Source: Bacillus sp. AFS073361
GTDB taxonomy: Bacteria; Bacillota; Bacilli; Bacillales; Cytobacillaceae
Reading direction: 5' to 3'
Length of the DNA stretch: 64,000 bases
NCBI RefSeq assembly: GCF_002567005.1
Contig: NZ_NUZU01000013.1
Coordinates: 268,636 to 332,635, forward strand
Made by a program: the position numbers and the translations under genes. The notes below the pieces were generated by a model, which did no database searches, was not told where the DNA came from, and worked only from the letters and a program-made list of their open reading frames with translations. Numbering within the stretch: position 1 is the stretch's first letter; every line of letters starts with the position of its first letter. Positions 8,555 to 17,817 of the stretch are shown here, in pieces.

Positions 8555-8767
8555 ATGAAAGAAATAACAGCAAGTATGGCAGGTACTGTTTTAAATATAT
8601 TCGCAGCAAAAGGGAATCAAGTACAACTTGGTCAGGAAGTCGTGATGCTTGAATCTATGAAAATGGAAATTCCAATTGAAAGCACTTCAGAAGGTTTAGT
8701 ATTAGATGTAAAAGTAAGCATTGGTGATTTCGTTAATGAAGGCGACGTATTGATCGTCCTAGAATAA
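8555..8767 (+). CDS. Biotin carboxyl carrier protein of the acyl-CoA carboxylase
   Basis: A 70-residue single-domain biotinyl carrier. Biotin is expected on Lys36 in the motif ESMKM, with the usual hydrophobic glycine-rich fold around it (MAGTVLNIF, VNEGDVLIVLE). Two in-frame ATGs are available; GGGGGAGA directly abuts the first and lies 7 bases from the second (8555), which is chosen. It carries carboxybiotin between the flanking gene products. Confidence 0.93.
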   Translation: MKEITASMAGTVLNIFAAKGNQVQLGQEVVMLESMKMEIPIESTSEGLVLDVKVSIGDFVNEGDVLIVLE

Positions 8768-8786
8768 AGTTTGAGGGGTGAAAATC

Positions 8787-10328
8787 ATGTCTGTAACCAA
8801 TACATTGAATGAGCAGTTAAATGAGAACCGTAAAATAATTGAAGCTGGTGGACATCCAAAATATCATGAGAAGGCAAAAGAGAAAAAGAAGTTGTTTGTT
8901 CGTGAACGTCTTGCCTTATTGTTCGATGAAGGTAAATACGAAGAAGATGGTAAATTTGCCAATTTTCAAGCTGGTGATCTTCCTGCAGATGGTGTTGTCA
9001 CGGCGATTGGGAAAATTAATGGCCAAACGGTTTGTGTTATGGCGAATGATTCAACCGTTAAAGCTGGTTCATGGGGAGCCAGGACAGTTGAAAAGATTAT
9101 TCGTATTCAAGAAGTTGCCGAAAAACTAAAGGTTCCATTATTCTACCTTGTTGATTCAGCCGGGGCTAGAATAACAGATCAGTTAGAGATGTTTCCAAAT
9201 CGTCGCGGGGCAGGAAGAATCTTCTACAATCAAGTGAAACTTTCCGGGATGATTCCCCAGGTTTGTATTTTGTTTGGCCCTTCCGCGGCTGGTGGAGCAT
9301 ACATTCCTGCCTTTTGTGATATCGTCATCATGGTTGACCAAAATGCTTCTATGTATTTGGGGTCACCAAGGATGGCTGAAAAAGTAATCGGTGAAAAGGT
9401 TACACTTGAGGAAATGGGCGGTGCGGGGATGCATTGTTCAGTCTCAGGCTGTGGGGATATTCTCGCTTATAGCGAAGAGGAAGCAATCGAGTCAGCCAAA
9501 AAATATATCAGCTACTTCCCTGCAAGCTTTAAAGAAAAACCAAAGATGACACCTGGTGTAGAAGCAAAACAAGGCCGCGAGCTGGAAGCGATTATCCCAG
9601 AAAACCAAAACGCTCCGTTTGATATGTATGAATGTATTGATAAACTTGTGGATAATTCAAGTTTTTATGAAATTAAGAAATTGTTTGCCCCTGAATTGAT
9701 AACGGGGTTAGCAAGAATCGATGGAAGACCGATTGGAATTATTGCTAATCAGCCGAAAGTGAAAGGCGGTGTTTTATTTGTAGATTCTGCAGATAAAGCA
9801 GCAAAATTCATTCAACTCTGTGATGCTTTTCATATTCCGCTTTTATTTTTGGCAGATGTACCTGGGTTCATGATTGGAACAAAGGTGGAGCGTGCGGGCA
9901 TTATTCGTCATGGGGCCAAGTTAATTGCAGCGATGAGTTCGGCCACTGTCCCGAAAATTTCTGTCATTGTTCGAAAAGCCTATGGTGCTGGTCTATATGC
10001 TATGGCTGGCCCAGCTTTTGAGCCGGATTGCTGTATCGCTTTACCGACCGCACAAATTGCAGTTATGGGTCCAGAAGCAGCAGTCAATGCTGTTTATTCG
10101 AACAAAATTAATCAAATAGAAGACCAGAAAGAAAAAATAGCTTTTGTCCAAGAAAAGCATAAAGAATATAAAGAACATATCGACATTTATAAGTTAGCAT
10201 CGGAATTAATTGTTGATGAAATTGTCGCACCAACAGAATTACGAAATGTTTTGATTCAACGCTTTGCTTATTATGAAACCAAGGATTTTAATTTTAGCAT
10301 ACGTAAGCATCCGGTATACCCCGTTTAA
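8787..10328 (+). CDS. Acyl-CoA carboxylase, carboxyltransferase subunit
   Basis: A 513-residue protein with both halves of the carboxyltransferase fold in one chain, as in PccB, MccB and YngE. The N-terminal half has the acyl-CoA site (DSAGARITDQ, FGPSAAGGAYIPAFCD). The C-terminal half has the carboxybiotin site (ADVPGFMIGTKVE, GIIRHGAKLI, YGAGLYAMAGPAFEPD). GAGGGGTG selects ATG 8787 over the GTG inside it. The acyl-CoA specificity cannot be assigned from motifs alone; leucine degradation or propionyl-CoA use fits the yngE resemblance. A terminator closes the operon. Confidence 0.92.
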   Translation: MSVTNTLNEQLNENRKIIEAGGHPKYHEKAKEKKKLFVRERLALLFDEGKYEEDGKFANFQAGDLPADGVVTAIGKINGQTVCVMANDSTVKAGSWGARTVEKIIRIQEVAEKLKVPLFYLVDSAGARITDQLEMFPNRRGAGRIFYNQVKLSGMIPQVCILFGPSAAGGAYIPAFCDIVIMVDQNASMYLGSPRMAEKVIGEKVTLEEMGGAGMHCSVSGCGDILAYSEEEAIESAKKYISYFPASFKEKPKMTPGVEAKQGRELEAIIPENQNAPFDMYECIDKLVDNSSFYEIKKLFAPELITGLARIDGRPIGIIANQPKVKGGVLFVDSADKAAKFIQLCDAFHIPLLFLADVPGFMIGTKVERAGIIRHGAKLIAAMSSATVPKISVIVRKAYGAGLYAMAGPAFEPDCCIALPTAQIAVMGPEAAVNAVYSNKINQIEDQKEKIAFVQEKHKEYKEHIDIYKLASELIVDEIVAPTELRNVLIQRFAYYETKDFNFSIRKHPVYPV

Positions 10329-10336
10329 CTTTATTG

Positions 10337-10375
10337 GCCCTATTCGGTGTTTGTCGAATAGGGCTTAATTTTTTT
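10337..10375 (+). terminator. Intrinsic terminator of the carboxylase operon
   Basis: GCCCTATTCG and CGAATAGGGC form a perfect 10-bp stem, followed by TTAATTTTTTT. Confidence 0.9.
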
Positions 10376-10449
10376 CTAATTCTTAGTAACAAACTATCGT
10401 CAGCTTCTGATAGAATATGGGTAAAGACGACTAAAAAAGAGGGATTACC

Positions 10450-11352
10450 ATGAGGGTTGGAATTATTGGTGCTGGGTCAATTGGCCTCCTATTCGCAGCG
10501 TATTTTAGCAGGATATTAGATGTTACGGTATACACTAGAACACCAGAACAAGCAACAGAGATAAATAAATATGGAATTGTGCTGAAGAAAAACGGGGAAC
10601 AAACAATTTCCAACACGAAGGCATTGCCAATAAACGAATGGAAGGGAATTGAGGATCTTACCATCATTTCCGTTAAGCAATATCAACTTCGGCCAATTAT
10701 TGAAAAAATTAATCAGTTGCCCATTCTTCCTAACAATCTCTTATTTTTACAGAATGGTATGGGCCATTTAAAACAGCTTGAAACCATCCCGAACACTAAT
10801 ATTTTTGTTGGTGCAGTTGAGCACGGAGCGCTGAAGGAAAATTCATATACCGTTTCCCATAATGGTGAAGCTGTGACTAAAGTGGCTGTATTTAAAGGGA
10901 ACCCAACATTTTTGTTTGATTGTATTTCTTTTGCACCATTGGAATTTCCACTTGTTTTTAAGGATGATTATTTTACAATGCTGCAGAGTAAACTAGTTGT
11001 CAATGCCGTTATTAATCCATTAACCGCCATCCTCGAGGTGGAAAATGGCAAATTAATAAAAAATGAATACTATTTTCAGGTCCTAAAGAATTTATATTCC
11101 GAGGTATCTTCAATTTTATATTTAGATAATACTGAAGAACAGTTGCAGCAAATTATTACTATTTGTAATAATACTTCTGCTAATCGTTCCTCCATGCTTA
11201 AAGATATAGAAGCACACAGAATGACAGAAGTGGATGCAATATTGGGATATATTTTAGAAGTGGCAGAACATAAAGGGATGAAGTCACCTCAAGTGGCTAA
11301 CCTATATTACTTAATTAAAGGAAAAGAGATGATAAAGGAGGAATACGCTTGA
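10450..11352 (+). CDS. panE: 2-dehydropantoate 2-reductase (YlbQ/PanE)
   Basis: A 300-residue NADPH-dependent ketopantoate reductase of the pantothenate/CoA pathway. The Rossmann loop GAGSIGLLFAAY is at residues 7-18; the middle carries FLQNGMGH, and the conserved catalytic helix includes KLVVNAVINPLTAIL with the expected lysine and asparagine. The start is ATG 10450. The last codons overlap the next gene by four bases (TTGA), so the two are translationally coupled. Confidence 0.92.
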   Translation: MRVGIIGAGSIGLLFAAYFSRILDVTVYTRTPEQATEINKYGIVLKKNGEQTISNTKALPINEWKGIEDLTIISVKQYQLRPIIEKINQLPILPNNLLFLQNGMGHLKQLETIPNTNIFVGAVEHGALKENSYTVSHNGEAVTKVAVFKGNPTFLFDCISFAPLEFPLVFKDDYFTMLQSKLVVNAVINPLTAILEVENGKLIKNEYYFQVLKNLYSEVSSILYLDNTEEQLQQIITICNNTSANRSSMLKDIEAHRMTEVDAILGYILEVAEHKGMKSPQVANLYYLIKGKEMIKEEYA

Positions 11353-11744
11353 TTACTTTTCTATCCTATTTCATTTCTGTTTTCTTTGCGATACCATTTT
11401 TAGGATTCCTGTTTGTTTTTATAGTCACGAAACTCGTGACAAAAAGCACGCGAAAGGCAGTGCATATATCACTAGATTCTACAACATTTCTATTTATAAT
11501 ATCTGTTCATTTTTTAATTGTAACTATATGGGAAAAATCATATTTTTGGGTAATAATATTAATTATGATTTTAATAGCGATGATTTTTGTGTTGGTTCAT
11601 TGGAAAGTAAAAGAAGAAATTCTCATAAAAAAAGTGATAAAGGGTTTTTGGCGTTTTAATTTTCTCCTGTTTCTTCTTGCTTACCTCACCTTAACATTAT
11701 ATGGATTAATTCATCGAGCATTGATTTTTACTTTTACCAACTGA
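11349..11744 (+). CDS. DUF3397 membrane protein
   Basis: A 131-residue hydrophobic protein with four predicted transmembrane segments (about residues 3-23, 38-56, 62-82 and 100-125). It resembles DUF3397 proteins, which sit between panE and bshC in several Bacillus genomes but not in B. subtilis. It starts at TTG, 7 bases after AAGGAGG and overlapping the panE stop. The function is unknown. Confidence 0.75.
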   Translation: MITFLSYFISVFFAIPFLGFLFVFIVTKLVTKSTRKAVHISLDSTTFLFIISVHFLIVTIWEKSYFWVIILIMILIAMIFVLVHWKVKEEILIKKVIKGFWRFNFLLFLLAYLTLTLYGLIHRALIFTFTN

Positions 11745-11760
11745 ATTATAAGCCAAAGTT

Positions 11761-11789
11761 TTTTCAAATTAAGTTGGTAGTGGTATACT
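11761..11789 (+). promoter_or_regulatory. Probable sigma-A promoter of bshC
   Basis: TTTTCA, a 17-base spacer and TATACT (11784-11789), 43 bases before the bshC start. The -35 is weak. Confidence 0.55.
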
Positions 11790-11831
11790 CTTAACAGAAT
11801 GAATTTGGGTGATCAGAAAGGAAGTACAAGA

Positions 11832-13466
11832 ATGGAGATTTTAAATCTCTCTTTACCAGCAGCCAATCGGTTTGCTTCGAATTATTTGGAACAATCTCCA
11901 GAAATCCAGCCTTTTTTTCATTACCGGTTTAATGATGGAACCGATGATGCCAAACGGGTTGCTGAACTTAGTAACCGATCATTTCCTCGCTTAGAGGTTG
12001 CTGAACATATTGAGAGCTTTATGAAGCGGTTTCCATCGTCTGAAGCTGTTATAAAGTCAATCGATAAACTTAAAACAAGTAATAGCCTCGTCGTTATTGG
12101 GGGACAGCAGGCAGGTATTTTAACAGGCCCGCTATATTCAATACATAAGGTAATTTCTATTATTAAATTGGCTGAGCAAAAAGAGGCACAGCTCGGCGTA
12201 CCAGTGGTTCCTGTATTTTGGATTGCGGGAGAAGACCATGATTACCAAGAGGTTAATCATGTGTTTGTACCTGTGAATCAAAAGGTTGATAAATGGACAT
12301 ATCCAGAAAGAGTCCTGCAAAAGAAAATGGTTTCTGATATTCAGTTAAACAAAGAAGTCTGCATTTCTTGGGTACAAAACTTAATAGAGAATTTTGGTGA
12401 GACAGAACATACCAATACACTTTTAGCTTTTGCTGTAAAACAAGTGTCCATCTCAACCAACTTCGTCGATTTTTTTGCAAATATTATTATGGAATTGTTC
12501 AAGGATTATGGGTTATTAATCGTTGACTCAGGTAACAATGACTTTCGGAAGGTGCAGAAAGAATTTTTTAAAAAGCAAATCCTTAACCATGAAATGATTA
12601 CACACAAGCTACTTGAACAACAAAGGCGTATTGATGAAAAGGGTTTTCCGGTAACGATTGATGCAAGTGAAAGGAATGCGAACCTTTTCTACTATGATCA
12701 GAAAATGAATGATCGGATTTTACTTGAATATGACTGTGATAATGATTGTTTTGTGGGGAAAAATGGGGCTCTTACCTTTTCAAGAGAACAATTAGTGGAG
12801 CTTGCTGAGGAGAATCCAGCCTCTTTAAGCAATAATGTGGTGACGCGGCCGTTAATGCAGGAATGGCTTTTCCCATCTATTGCTTTTATTGCGGGGCCGG
12901 GAGAAATTTCTTACTGGGCAGAACTAAAACTAGTGTTTGAATATTTTCAAATCAAGATGCCCCCTATTGTTCCTCGTTTAAACATTACGATCCTTGATCG
13001 ATCTGTTGAAACAGACGTTTCTGATCTACGTTTAAACTTAAATGAAATATTAAGCAATGGAACAGAAAAAGAGAGAACTCAATTTCTTGAAAAAATAAAA
13101 GATAAAGAAGTGGTTTCGCTATTTTCCCTTGCAAAAGAACAATTAGTAAATCAGTACAGATTAATAGAAGGTAAGACAGCTGAGTTGGATCGCGGCCTAT
13201 TACCATTGTTAAAGAAAAATGAAAGTTACTTACTTAAAGAACTCGGGTTTATGGAAGCTAAATTATATGAGGCCGGAAAGTTGAAACACGACAATATCCT
13301 TAAAAAATATGATCGTGTGGATCTGTCATTAAGACCGGATGGTTTTCCCCAAGAGAGGGTTTGGAATATATTTTATTACCTAAATCAATATGGGTTGAAT
13401 CTAATTCATGACTTAATGTCAGGTAAATTTGAATTTGATGGTCGGCATAAGGTAATAAAAATGTAG
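11832..13466 (+). CDS. bshC: Bacillithiol synthase (cysteine-adding enzyme) BshC
   Basis: A 544-residue cytoplasmic enzyme of the last step in bacillithiol synthesis, adding cysteine to GlcN-malate. Recognisable stretches are VVIGGQQAGILTGPLYSIHK near residue 90, PVFWIAGEDHDYQEVNH near 135, and a C-terminal coiled coil. ATG 11832 follows AAAGGAAG; the frame is open from 11799 but with no ribosome site. Length is close to B. subtilis YllA (539). It has its own promoter and terminator. Confidence 0.95.
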   Translation: MEILNLSLPAANRFASNYLEQSPEIQPFFHYRFNDGTDDAKRVAELSNRSFPRLEVAEHIESFMKRFPSSEAVIKSIDKLKTSNSLVVIGGQQAGILTGPLYSIHKVISIIKLAEQKEAQLGVPVVPVFWIAGEDHDYQEVNHVFVPVNQKVDKWTYPERVLQKKMVSDIQLNKEVCISWVQNLIENFGETEHTNTLLAFAVKQVSISTNFVDFFANIIMELFKDYGLLIVDSGNNDFRKVQKEFFKKQILNHEMITHKLLEQQRRIDEKGFPVTIDASERNANLFYYDQKMNDRILLEYDCDNDCFVGKNGALTFSREQLVELAEENPASLSNNVVTRPLMQEWLFPSIAFIAGPGEISYWAELKLVFEYFQIKMPPIVPRLNITILDRSVETDVSDLRLNLNEILSNGTEKERTQFLEKIKDKEVVSLFSLAKEQLVNQYRLIEGKTAELDRGLLPLLKKNESYLLKELGFMEAKLYEAGKLKHDNILKKYDRVDLSLRPDGFPQERVWNIFYYLNQYGLNLIHDLMSGKFEFDGRHKVIKM

Positions 13467-13495
13467 AAAACTTCACAGCAGTGAAGTTTTTTTTT
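13467..13495 (+). terminator. Intrinsic terminator after bshC
   Basis: AAAACTTCAC and GTGAAGTTTT form a perfect 10-bp stem around AGCA, followed by a long T run; it overlaps the end of the bshC stop region. Confidence 0.92.
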
Positions 13496-13553
13496 GTGAA
13501 ATTTCTGGATAAAAAAGGATTTCATGGTTTTAAGAAGAATAGTTTAAAAATAG

Positions 13554-13579
13554 GTGGTGGAAAGTGGGGGAATGTGGTA
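13554..13579 (+). promoter_or_regulatory. MraZ operator: three GTGG boxes with 10-bp period
   Basis: GTGGTG (13554), GTGGGG (13564) and GTGGTA (13574) are direct repeats exactly 10 bases apart. This is the TGGGN-N5 array bound by MraZ in other bacteria. They lie 31-56 bases before mraZ, consistent with autorepression of the dcw cluster. A further TGGGGG lies at the mraZ ribosome site. Confidence 0.8.
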
Positions 13580-13609
13580 CATTTTTAATAGAAAGTGGGG
13601 GTCATGGGT

Positions 13610-14041
13610 ATGTTCATGGGTGAATACCATCACAGCATTGATAATAAAGGCCGACTGATCGTGCCCTCCAAATTCCGCGATGAACTTGGTGAAATGTTTA
13701 TCATTACACGTGGATTGGATCAATGTTTGTTTGGTTACCCGTTATCAGAGTGGGGGCTGATTGAAGAGAAATTAAAAGGCTTACCTCTGACAAAAAAAGA
13801 TGCCCGGGCTTTTACTAGATTCTTCTTTTCAGGTGCAACCGAGAGTGAACTTGATAAACAAGGAAGAATTAATATCCCTGCACCACTTTTGCAATATGCA
13901 AAGTTGGAAAAAGAATGTGTAATTTTAGGTGTTTCCAATCGAATTGAAATTTGGAGCAAACAGATTTGGGAAGACTATTTTACCGAGTCAGAAGAATCTT
14001 TTGCAGAAATTGCAGAAAATATGATTGGCTTTGATATATAA
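13610..14041 (+). CDS. mraZ: Transcriptional regulator MraZ
   Basis: A 143-residue protein with two SpoVT/AbrB-like repeats (about residues 5-50 and 76-120), each with the DxKGRxxxP signature: [13 protein letters not shown] and [13 protein letters not shown]. MraZ forms a ring and represses the division and cell wall cluster. The frame opens at GTG 13595, but the family start [11 protein letters not shown] corresponds to ATG 13610, 7 bases after GGGGGT. It is the first gene of the dcw cluster. Confidence 0.96.
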   Translation: MFMGEYHHSIDNKGRLIVPSKFRDELGEMFIITRGLDQCLFGYPLSEWGLIEEKLKGLPLTKKDARAFTRFFFSGATESELDKQGRINIPAPLLQYAKLEKECVILGVSNRIEIWSKQIWEDYFTESEESFAEIAENMIGFDI

Positions 14042-14104
14042 TGGATAAATTATGTTAATATATTTTCTGTTATATATTGTTCGATTGGAAAAGGTGGTTA
14101 CTAC

Positions 14105-15037
14105 ATGTTTGAACATACAACTGTGTTGTTAAAGGAAGCTGTTAATGGCTTAAATATTAAGCCTGATGGAATTTATGTTGATTGTACTTTGGGTGGAGCG
14201 GGGCATAGTTCGCTTATTCTTTCAAAACTTGGAGCCCGCGGTAAACTATTTGCATTTGACCAAGATGAAACTGCAATTGAACACGCAAAAGAGAAGTTGG
14301 CTGAATATGGGGATCGTTTAGAAATCATTAAAAGCAATTTCTTGTATTTGAAAGAAGAACTTGAAAATAGAGGAATTGTTAAAGTGGATGGAGTACTTTA
14401 CGACCTTGGAGTTTCTTCTCCGCAATTGGATACTCCTGAAAGAGGCTTTAGCTATCATCATGATGCACCACTAGATATGAGAATGGATAATGAAGCCGAT
14501 ATTTCTGCCTACGATGTGGTTAATCATTGGGCCTATGAAGACTTGGTGCGCATCTTTTTTCGTTATGGTGAGGAGAAGTTCTCTAAACAAATAGCTCGTA
14601 AAATAGAAGCAGCAAGGATGGTAAAACCAATTGAAACGACGGCAGAATTAGTTGAACTGATTAAGGACGCGATTCCGGCCCCTGCAAGAAGAAAAGGTGG
14701 ACATCCAGCTAAGCGAGTTTTTCAAGCAGTCAGAATTGCTGTGAATGATGAATTAGCGGTGTTCGAACAGTCAATAAATCAAGCGATTGACATGTTAAAC
14801 CCTGAGGGAAGAATAAGCGTTATAACCTTCCACTCTCTTGAGGACAGAATTTGCAAAGCAGCCTTTAAGAAAGCAAGTGAAACTCCTAATTTACCTCCTG
14901 GTTTACCAATCATTCCTGATGAGTATAAACCGATATTAAAGTTAATTTCGCGGAAGCCGATCCTTCCATCTGATGAAGAATTAGAGCAAAATAATCGCGC
15001 TAGATCTGCTAAGCTAAGAGTTGCCGAAAAGCTGTAA
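14105..15037 (+). CDS. rsmH: 16S rRNA (cytosine-1402-N4)-methyltransferase RsmH
   Basis: A 310-residue SAM-dependent enzyme that methylates C1402 of 16S rRNA in the P site. It starts [15 protein letters not shown], with the SAM loop [21 protein letters not shown] and the [10 protein letters not shown] motif near the C-terminus. The ribosome site is GGTGG. This is the usual second gene of the cluster (formerly mraW/ylxA). Confidence 0.97.
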   Translation: MFEHTTVLLKEAVNGLNIKPDGIYVDCTLGGAGHSSLILSKLGARGKLFAFDQDETAIEHAKEKLAEYGDRLEIIKSNFLYLKEELENRGIVKVDGVLYDLGVSSPQLDTPERGFSYHHDAPLDMRMDNEADISAYDVVNHWAYEDLVRIFFRYGEEKFSKQIARKIEAARMVKPIETTAELVELIKDAIPAPARRKGGHPAKRVFQAVRIAVNDELAVFEQSINQAIDMLNPEGRISVITFHSLEDRICKAAFKKASETPNLPPGLPIIPDEYKPILKLISRKPILPSDEELEQNNRARSAKLRVAEKL

Positions 15038-15098
15038 GGAAAAATTCAGAAATTCAAAACTAGATTTAAAAATAAATAATAAGCTGGAGGGGAAGAGT

Positions 15099-15452
15099 TT
15101 GAGTAATCTTGCCAGGAAGAATGTAGAACAGCAACACACGGAGGAGAAAGTCCAACAAAAGAGACAAGTCATTATTAAAAAATCCTGGCTCACTCCAGGG
15201 GAAAAAATTATTGGAATAGTCTTTGCTGGATTTGTATGTTTTGGTGCCGTTCATATTATTTCAAATCAAGCAAAAATTTATGATGTTAACAAAGATATAC
15301 AAATTATGGAAGCTAAGGTATCGGAACAACAGAAAGTAAATAGTGATTTGCAGGTTCAAGTAAGCGAATTAAGTGCATACGATCGAATTTATAAAAAGGC
15401 CAAGGAAATGGGCCTAATTAAAAACGAAAATAACGTCAAGGTAGTGCATTAG
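15099..15452 (+). CDS. ftsL: Cell division protein FtsL
   Basis: A 117-residue bitopic divisome protein. A basic cytoplasmic tail (about 1-35) is followed by one transmembrane segment (about 36-58) and an extracytoplasmic coiled coil (about 60-105) that pairs with DivIC and DivIB. TTG 15099 is chosen because GGAGGGG lies 6 bases upstream and the product has the same length as B. subtilis FtsL; the open frame back to 15021 only overlaps rsmH. The pbpB start follows two bases after the stop. Confidence 0.93.
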   Translation: MSNLARKNVEQQHTEEKVQQKRQVIIKKSWLTPGEKIIGIVFAGFVCFGAVHIISNQAKIYDVNKDIQIMEAKVSEQQKVNSDLQVQVSELSAYDRIYKKAKEMGLIKNENNVKVVH

Positions 15453-15454
15453 AA

Positions 15455-17701
15455 ATGAACAAGAAACAGCCATATATGAATGCAGGAGCAACCCTTTTAT
15501 TTGGATTTTTCGGTTTGCTCTTTTTTGTTTTACTTTTCAGGTATTTTTCAATTCAAATCACTGGTGAAGTTGATGGACAGCCTCTTGCTGCAAAGGCTCA
15601 AGAAAAATATAGCAGAGAAGGGAATTTGACCGCCTTAAGGGGCGATATCTTAGACCGGAATGGTAAAGTGATTGCTGAAGATACAAATGCCTACACGTTA
15701 ATTGCTATTTTAGATAAAAAGATGACAACAAATTCAAAAAAGCCGCAGCACGTAAAAAACCCGGAGAAAACGGCACAAGAATTGGCAAAGTATCTAGAAA
15801 TGGATGAATTAGAGATTTACAGTATCTTAACAAAAGGAATAAAAAGTCATAAATTTCAGGTTGAATTCGGCAAGGCAGGCAGAGATATTACCCACGAAAC
15901 AAAGAATAAGATTGAAAAACTTAAACTTCCAGGGATTACATTTATCCGTGATTCCAAGCGCTTCTATCCTAATGGTGTATTTGCTTCCCACTTAGTTGGT
16001 TATGCTGATCGGATTGAACAAAAGGACAAAAGTATTAAATCAGTGGGTAAAATGGGGATTGAGAAAAGTCTAAATGATGAATTAACGGGTACAAATGGGA
16101 AGATTAATTTTGAAAGTGATTTGTGGGGTTATATACTTCCGGATGGAAAAGAAAAAATTACTCCTGCAAAAAATGGGAATGATGTTTATTTGACCATCGA
16201 CCAAAAGATTCAAACCTTTTTAGAAGATGCCATGAACAAAGCAGCTAAGGAATATAAACCGGAGAAAATCATTGCGATTGTGGCTGATCCGAAAACCGGT
16301 GAAATATTAGCAATGGGACAACGGCCTTCTTTTGATCCAAAAACAAAAGAAGGAATTGAAGACGGCTGGCATAATGAAGCGATTGAAACTTCATTCGAAC
16401 CTGGTTCGACCATGAAAATTTTTACGCTTGCCGCAGCCGTCCAGGAAAAGGTGTTTAATCCCAACGAAATCTATCAATCTGGTTCATATCAAGTAACGAA
16501 AAGGGATAAAGCAATTCATGATCATAATTACTCGGGATGGGGGCCGATCACCTATCTTGAAGGGGTACAGCGTTCATCAAATGTTGCTTTCGCCAAAATA
16601 GCTAAAGAGAAGCTTGGCTTTGAAAAGTTTCGAGAATATTTAACAAAGTTTGGCTTTGATCAGCCCACAGGAATTGACCTTCCCAACGAAACATCTGGGA
16701 AAATCCAATTTACCTATCCGATTGAAAAAATTACGACGGCTTACGGGCAGGGCACTGCAATAACTCCCATACAGCAAATTCAAGCAGCAACAGCCATTGC
16801 AAATGGCGGGAAAATGATTAAACCGCATGTGGTAAAAAAAATTGTCAATCATGATACAGGTGAGGTTATTAAATCAGGGTCCTCTAAAGTTGTTTCAACA
16901 CCAATCACAAAAGAAACGGCCAAGGAGGTTCGGGATATCCTTGAAACAGTTGTTACCTCACCCAAGGGTACTGGCGGCCGGTATAAAATTGATGGATACA
17001 GTGTCGCTGGGAAGACGGGAACAGCTAATATTCCTGGACCGAATGGCGGGTATTTACAAGGTGCTAATAACTATATGTTCTCATTTTTAGGGATGGCACC
17101 AAAGGATGATCCGGAATTAATTGTTTATGTTGCTGTTCAGCAACCTGAATTAGAGGGGCTTGAAACTGGTCAAGGTGCAATACCTGTTTCTGCTATATTT
17201 AACCCAGTCATGAAAAACAGCCTGCATTACTTGAACATTAAGCCTTCTCAACTTGAAGAGGCACAATTGAATAAACTAGAAGATTTTAAGGGGAAATCGG
17301 TTACTGAAGCTGTAGCTGAATTAAAAGGAAAAGGAATTGAACCTATCGTAATTGGAAAAGGAGCAGAGGTTGTCAGGCATTTACCAGAGTCTGGGACAAC
17401 TGTTTTACAGGGTGAGAAGGTAATCATACAAACAAATGGTGAAATATTTGCCCCTGATATGACAGGTTGGTCACTTAGAGATGTAATGAAAGTAGCGAAT
17501 ATTGCCGGATTGAAGTTAAATTCAAAGGGAAAAGGGTTTGTAACCCAGCAAAATATTAAACCGAAAACACATGTTCAAAAAGGAGATTTTTTAATCGTTG
17601 ACTTAAAGACTCCTGAAGAGCAGTGGAAACAGGAAAATAATGAAAAAACAAATACTCAAGGTCAAACTGAGGAAAATACAGAGGATCTAGTCCAGGATTA
17701 A
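15455..17701 (+). CDS. pbpB: Penicillin-binding protein 2B (septal transpeptidase)
   Basis: A 748-residue class B PBP that cross-links septal peptidoglycan. It has a short cytoplasmic tail, one membrane anchor (about 12-32), a dimerisation domain, and a transpeptidase with active Ser318 in EPGSTMKIF, SSN and GKTGTAN. Two C-terminal PASTA domains follow (about 610-665 and 672-728), then a charged, Gln/Glu-rich tail. It is slightly longer than the B. subtilis protein (716) because of that tail. Translation is probably coupled to ftsL. Confidence 0.96.
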   Translation: MNKKQPYMNAGATLLFGFFGLLFFVLLFRYFSIQITGEVDGQPLAAKAQEKYSREGNLTALRGDILDRNGKVIAEDTNAYTLIAILDKKMTTNSKKPQHVKNPEKTAQELAKYLEMDELEIYSILTKGIKSHKFQVEFGKAGRDITHETKNKIEKLKLPGITFIRDSKRFYPNGVFASHLVGYADRIEQKDKSIKSVGKMGIEKSLNDELTGTNGKINFESDLWGYILPDGKEKITPAKNGNDVYLTIDQKIQTFLEDAMNKAAKEYKPEKIIAIVADPKTGEILAMGQRPSFDPKTKEGIEDGWHNEAIETSFEPGSTMKIFTLAAAVQEKVFNPNEIYQSGSYQVTKRDKAIHDHNYSGWGPITYLEGVQRSSNVAFAKIAKEKLGFEKFREYLTKFGFDQPTGIDLPNETSGKIQFTYPIEKITTAYGQGTAITPIQQIQAATAIANGGKMIKPHVVKKIVNHDTGEVIKSGSSKVVSTPITKETAKEVRDILETVVTSPKGTGGRYKIDGYSVAGKTGTANIPGPNGGYLQGANNYMFSFLGMAPKDDPELIVYVAVQQPELEGLETGQGAIPVSAIFNPVMKNSLHYLNIKPSQLEEAQLNKLEDFKGKSVTEAVAELKGKGIEPIVIGKGAEVVRHLPESGTTVLQGEKVIIQTNGEIFAPDMTGWSLRDVMKVANIAGLKLNSKGKGFVTQQNIKPKTHVQKGDFLIVDLKTPEEQWKQENNEKTNTQGQTEENTEDLVQD

Positions 17702-17704
17702 TAG

Positions 17705-17733
17705 AAAATCCCGCTGTCTTAGCGGGATTTTTC
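17705..17733 (+). terminator. Intrinsic terminator after pbpB
   Basis: AAAATCCCGCT and AGCGGGATTTT form an 11-bp stem around GTCTT, followed by a short T run. It separates the vegetative pbpB from the sporulation gene spoVD. Confidence 0.9.
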
Positions 17734-17817
17734 CTATCTAATGACCAAAACCTGCGTTCTAAGAAAAAAAGTACAAGCATATAAATGAACGATAGAAAAA
17801 GGAGGGTCGTTCAAACT

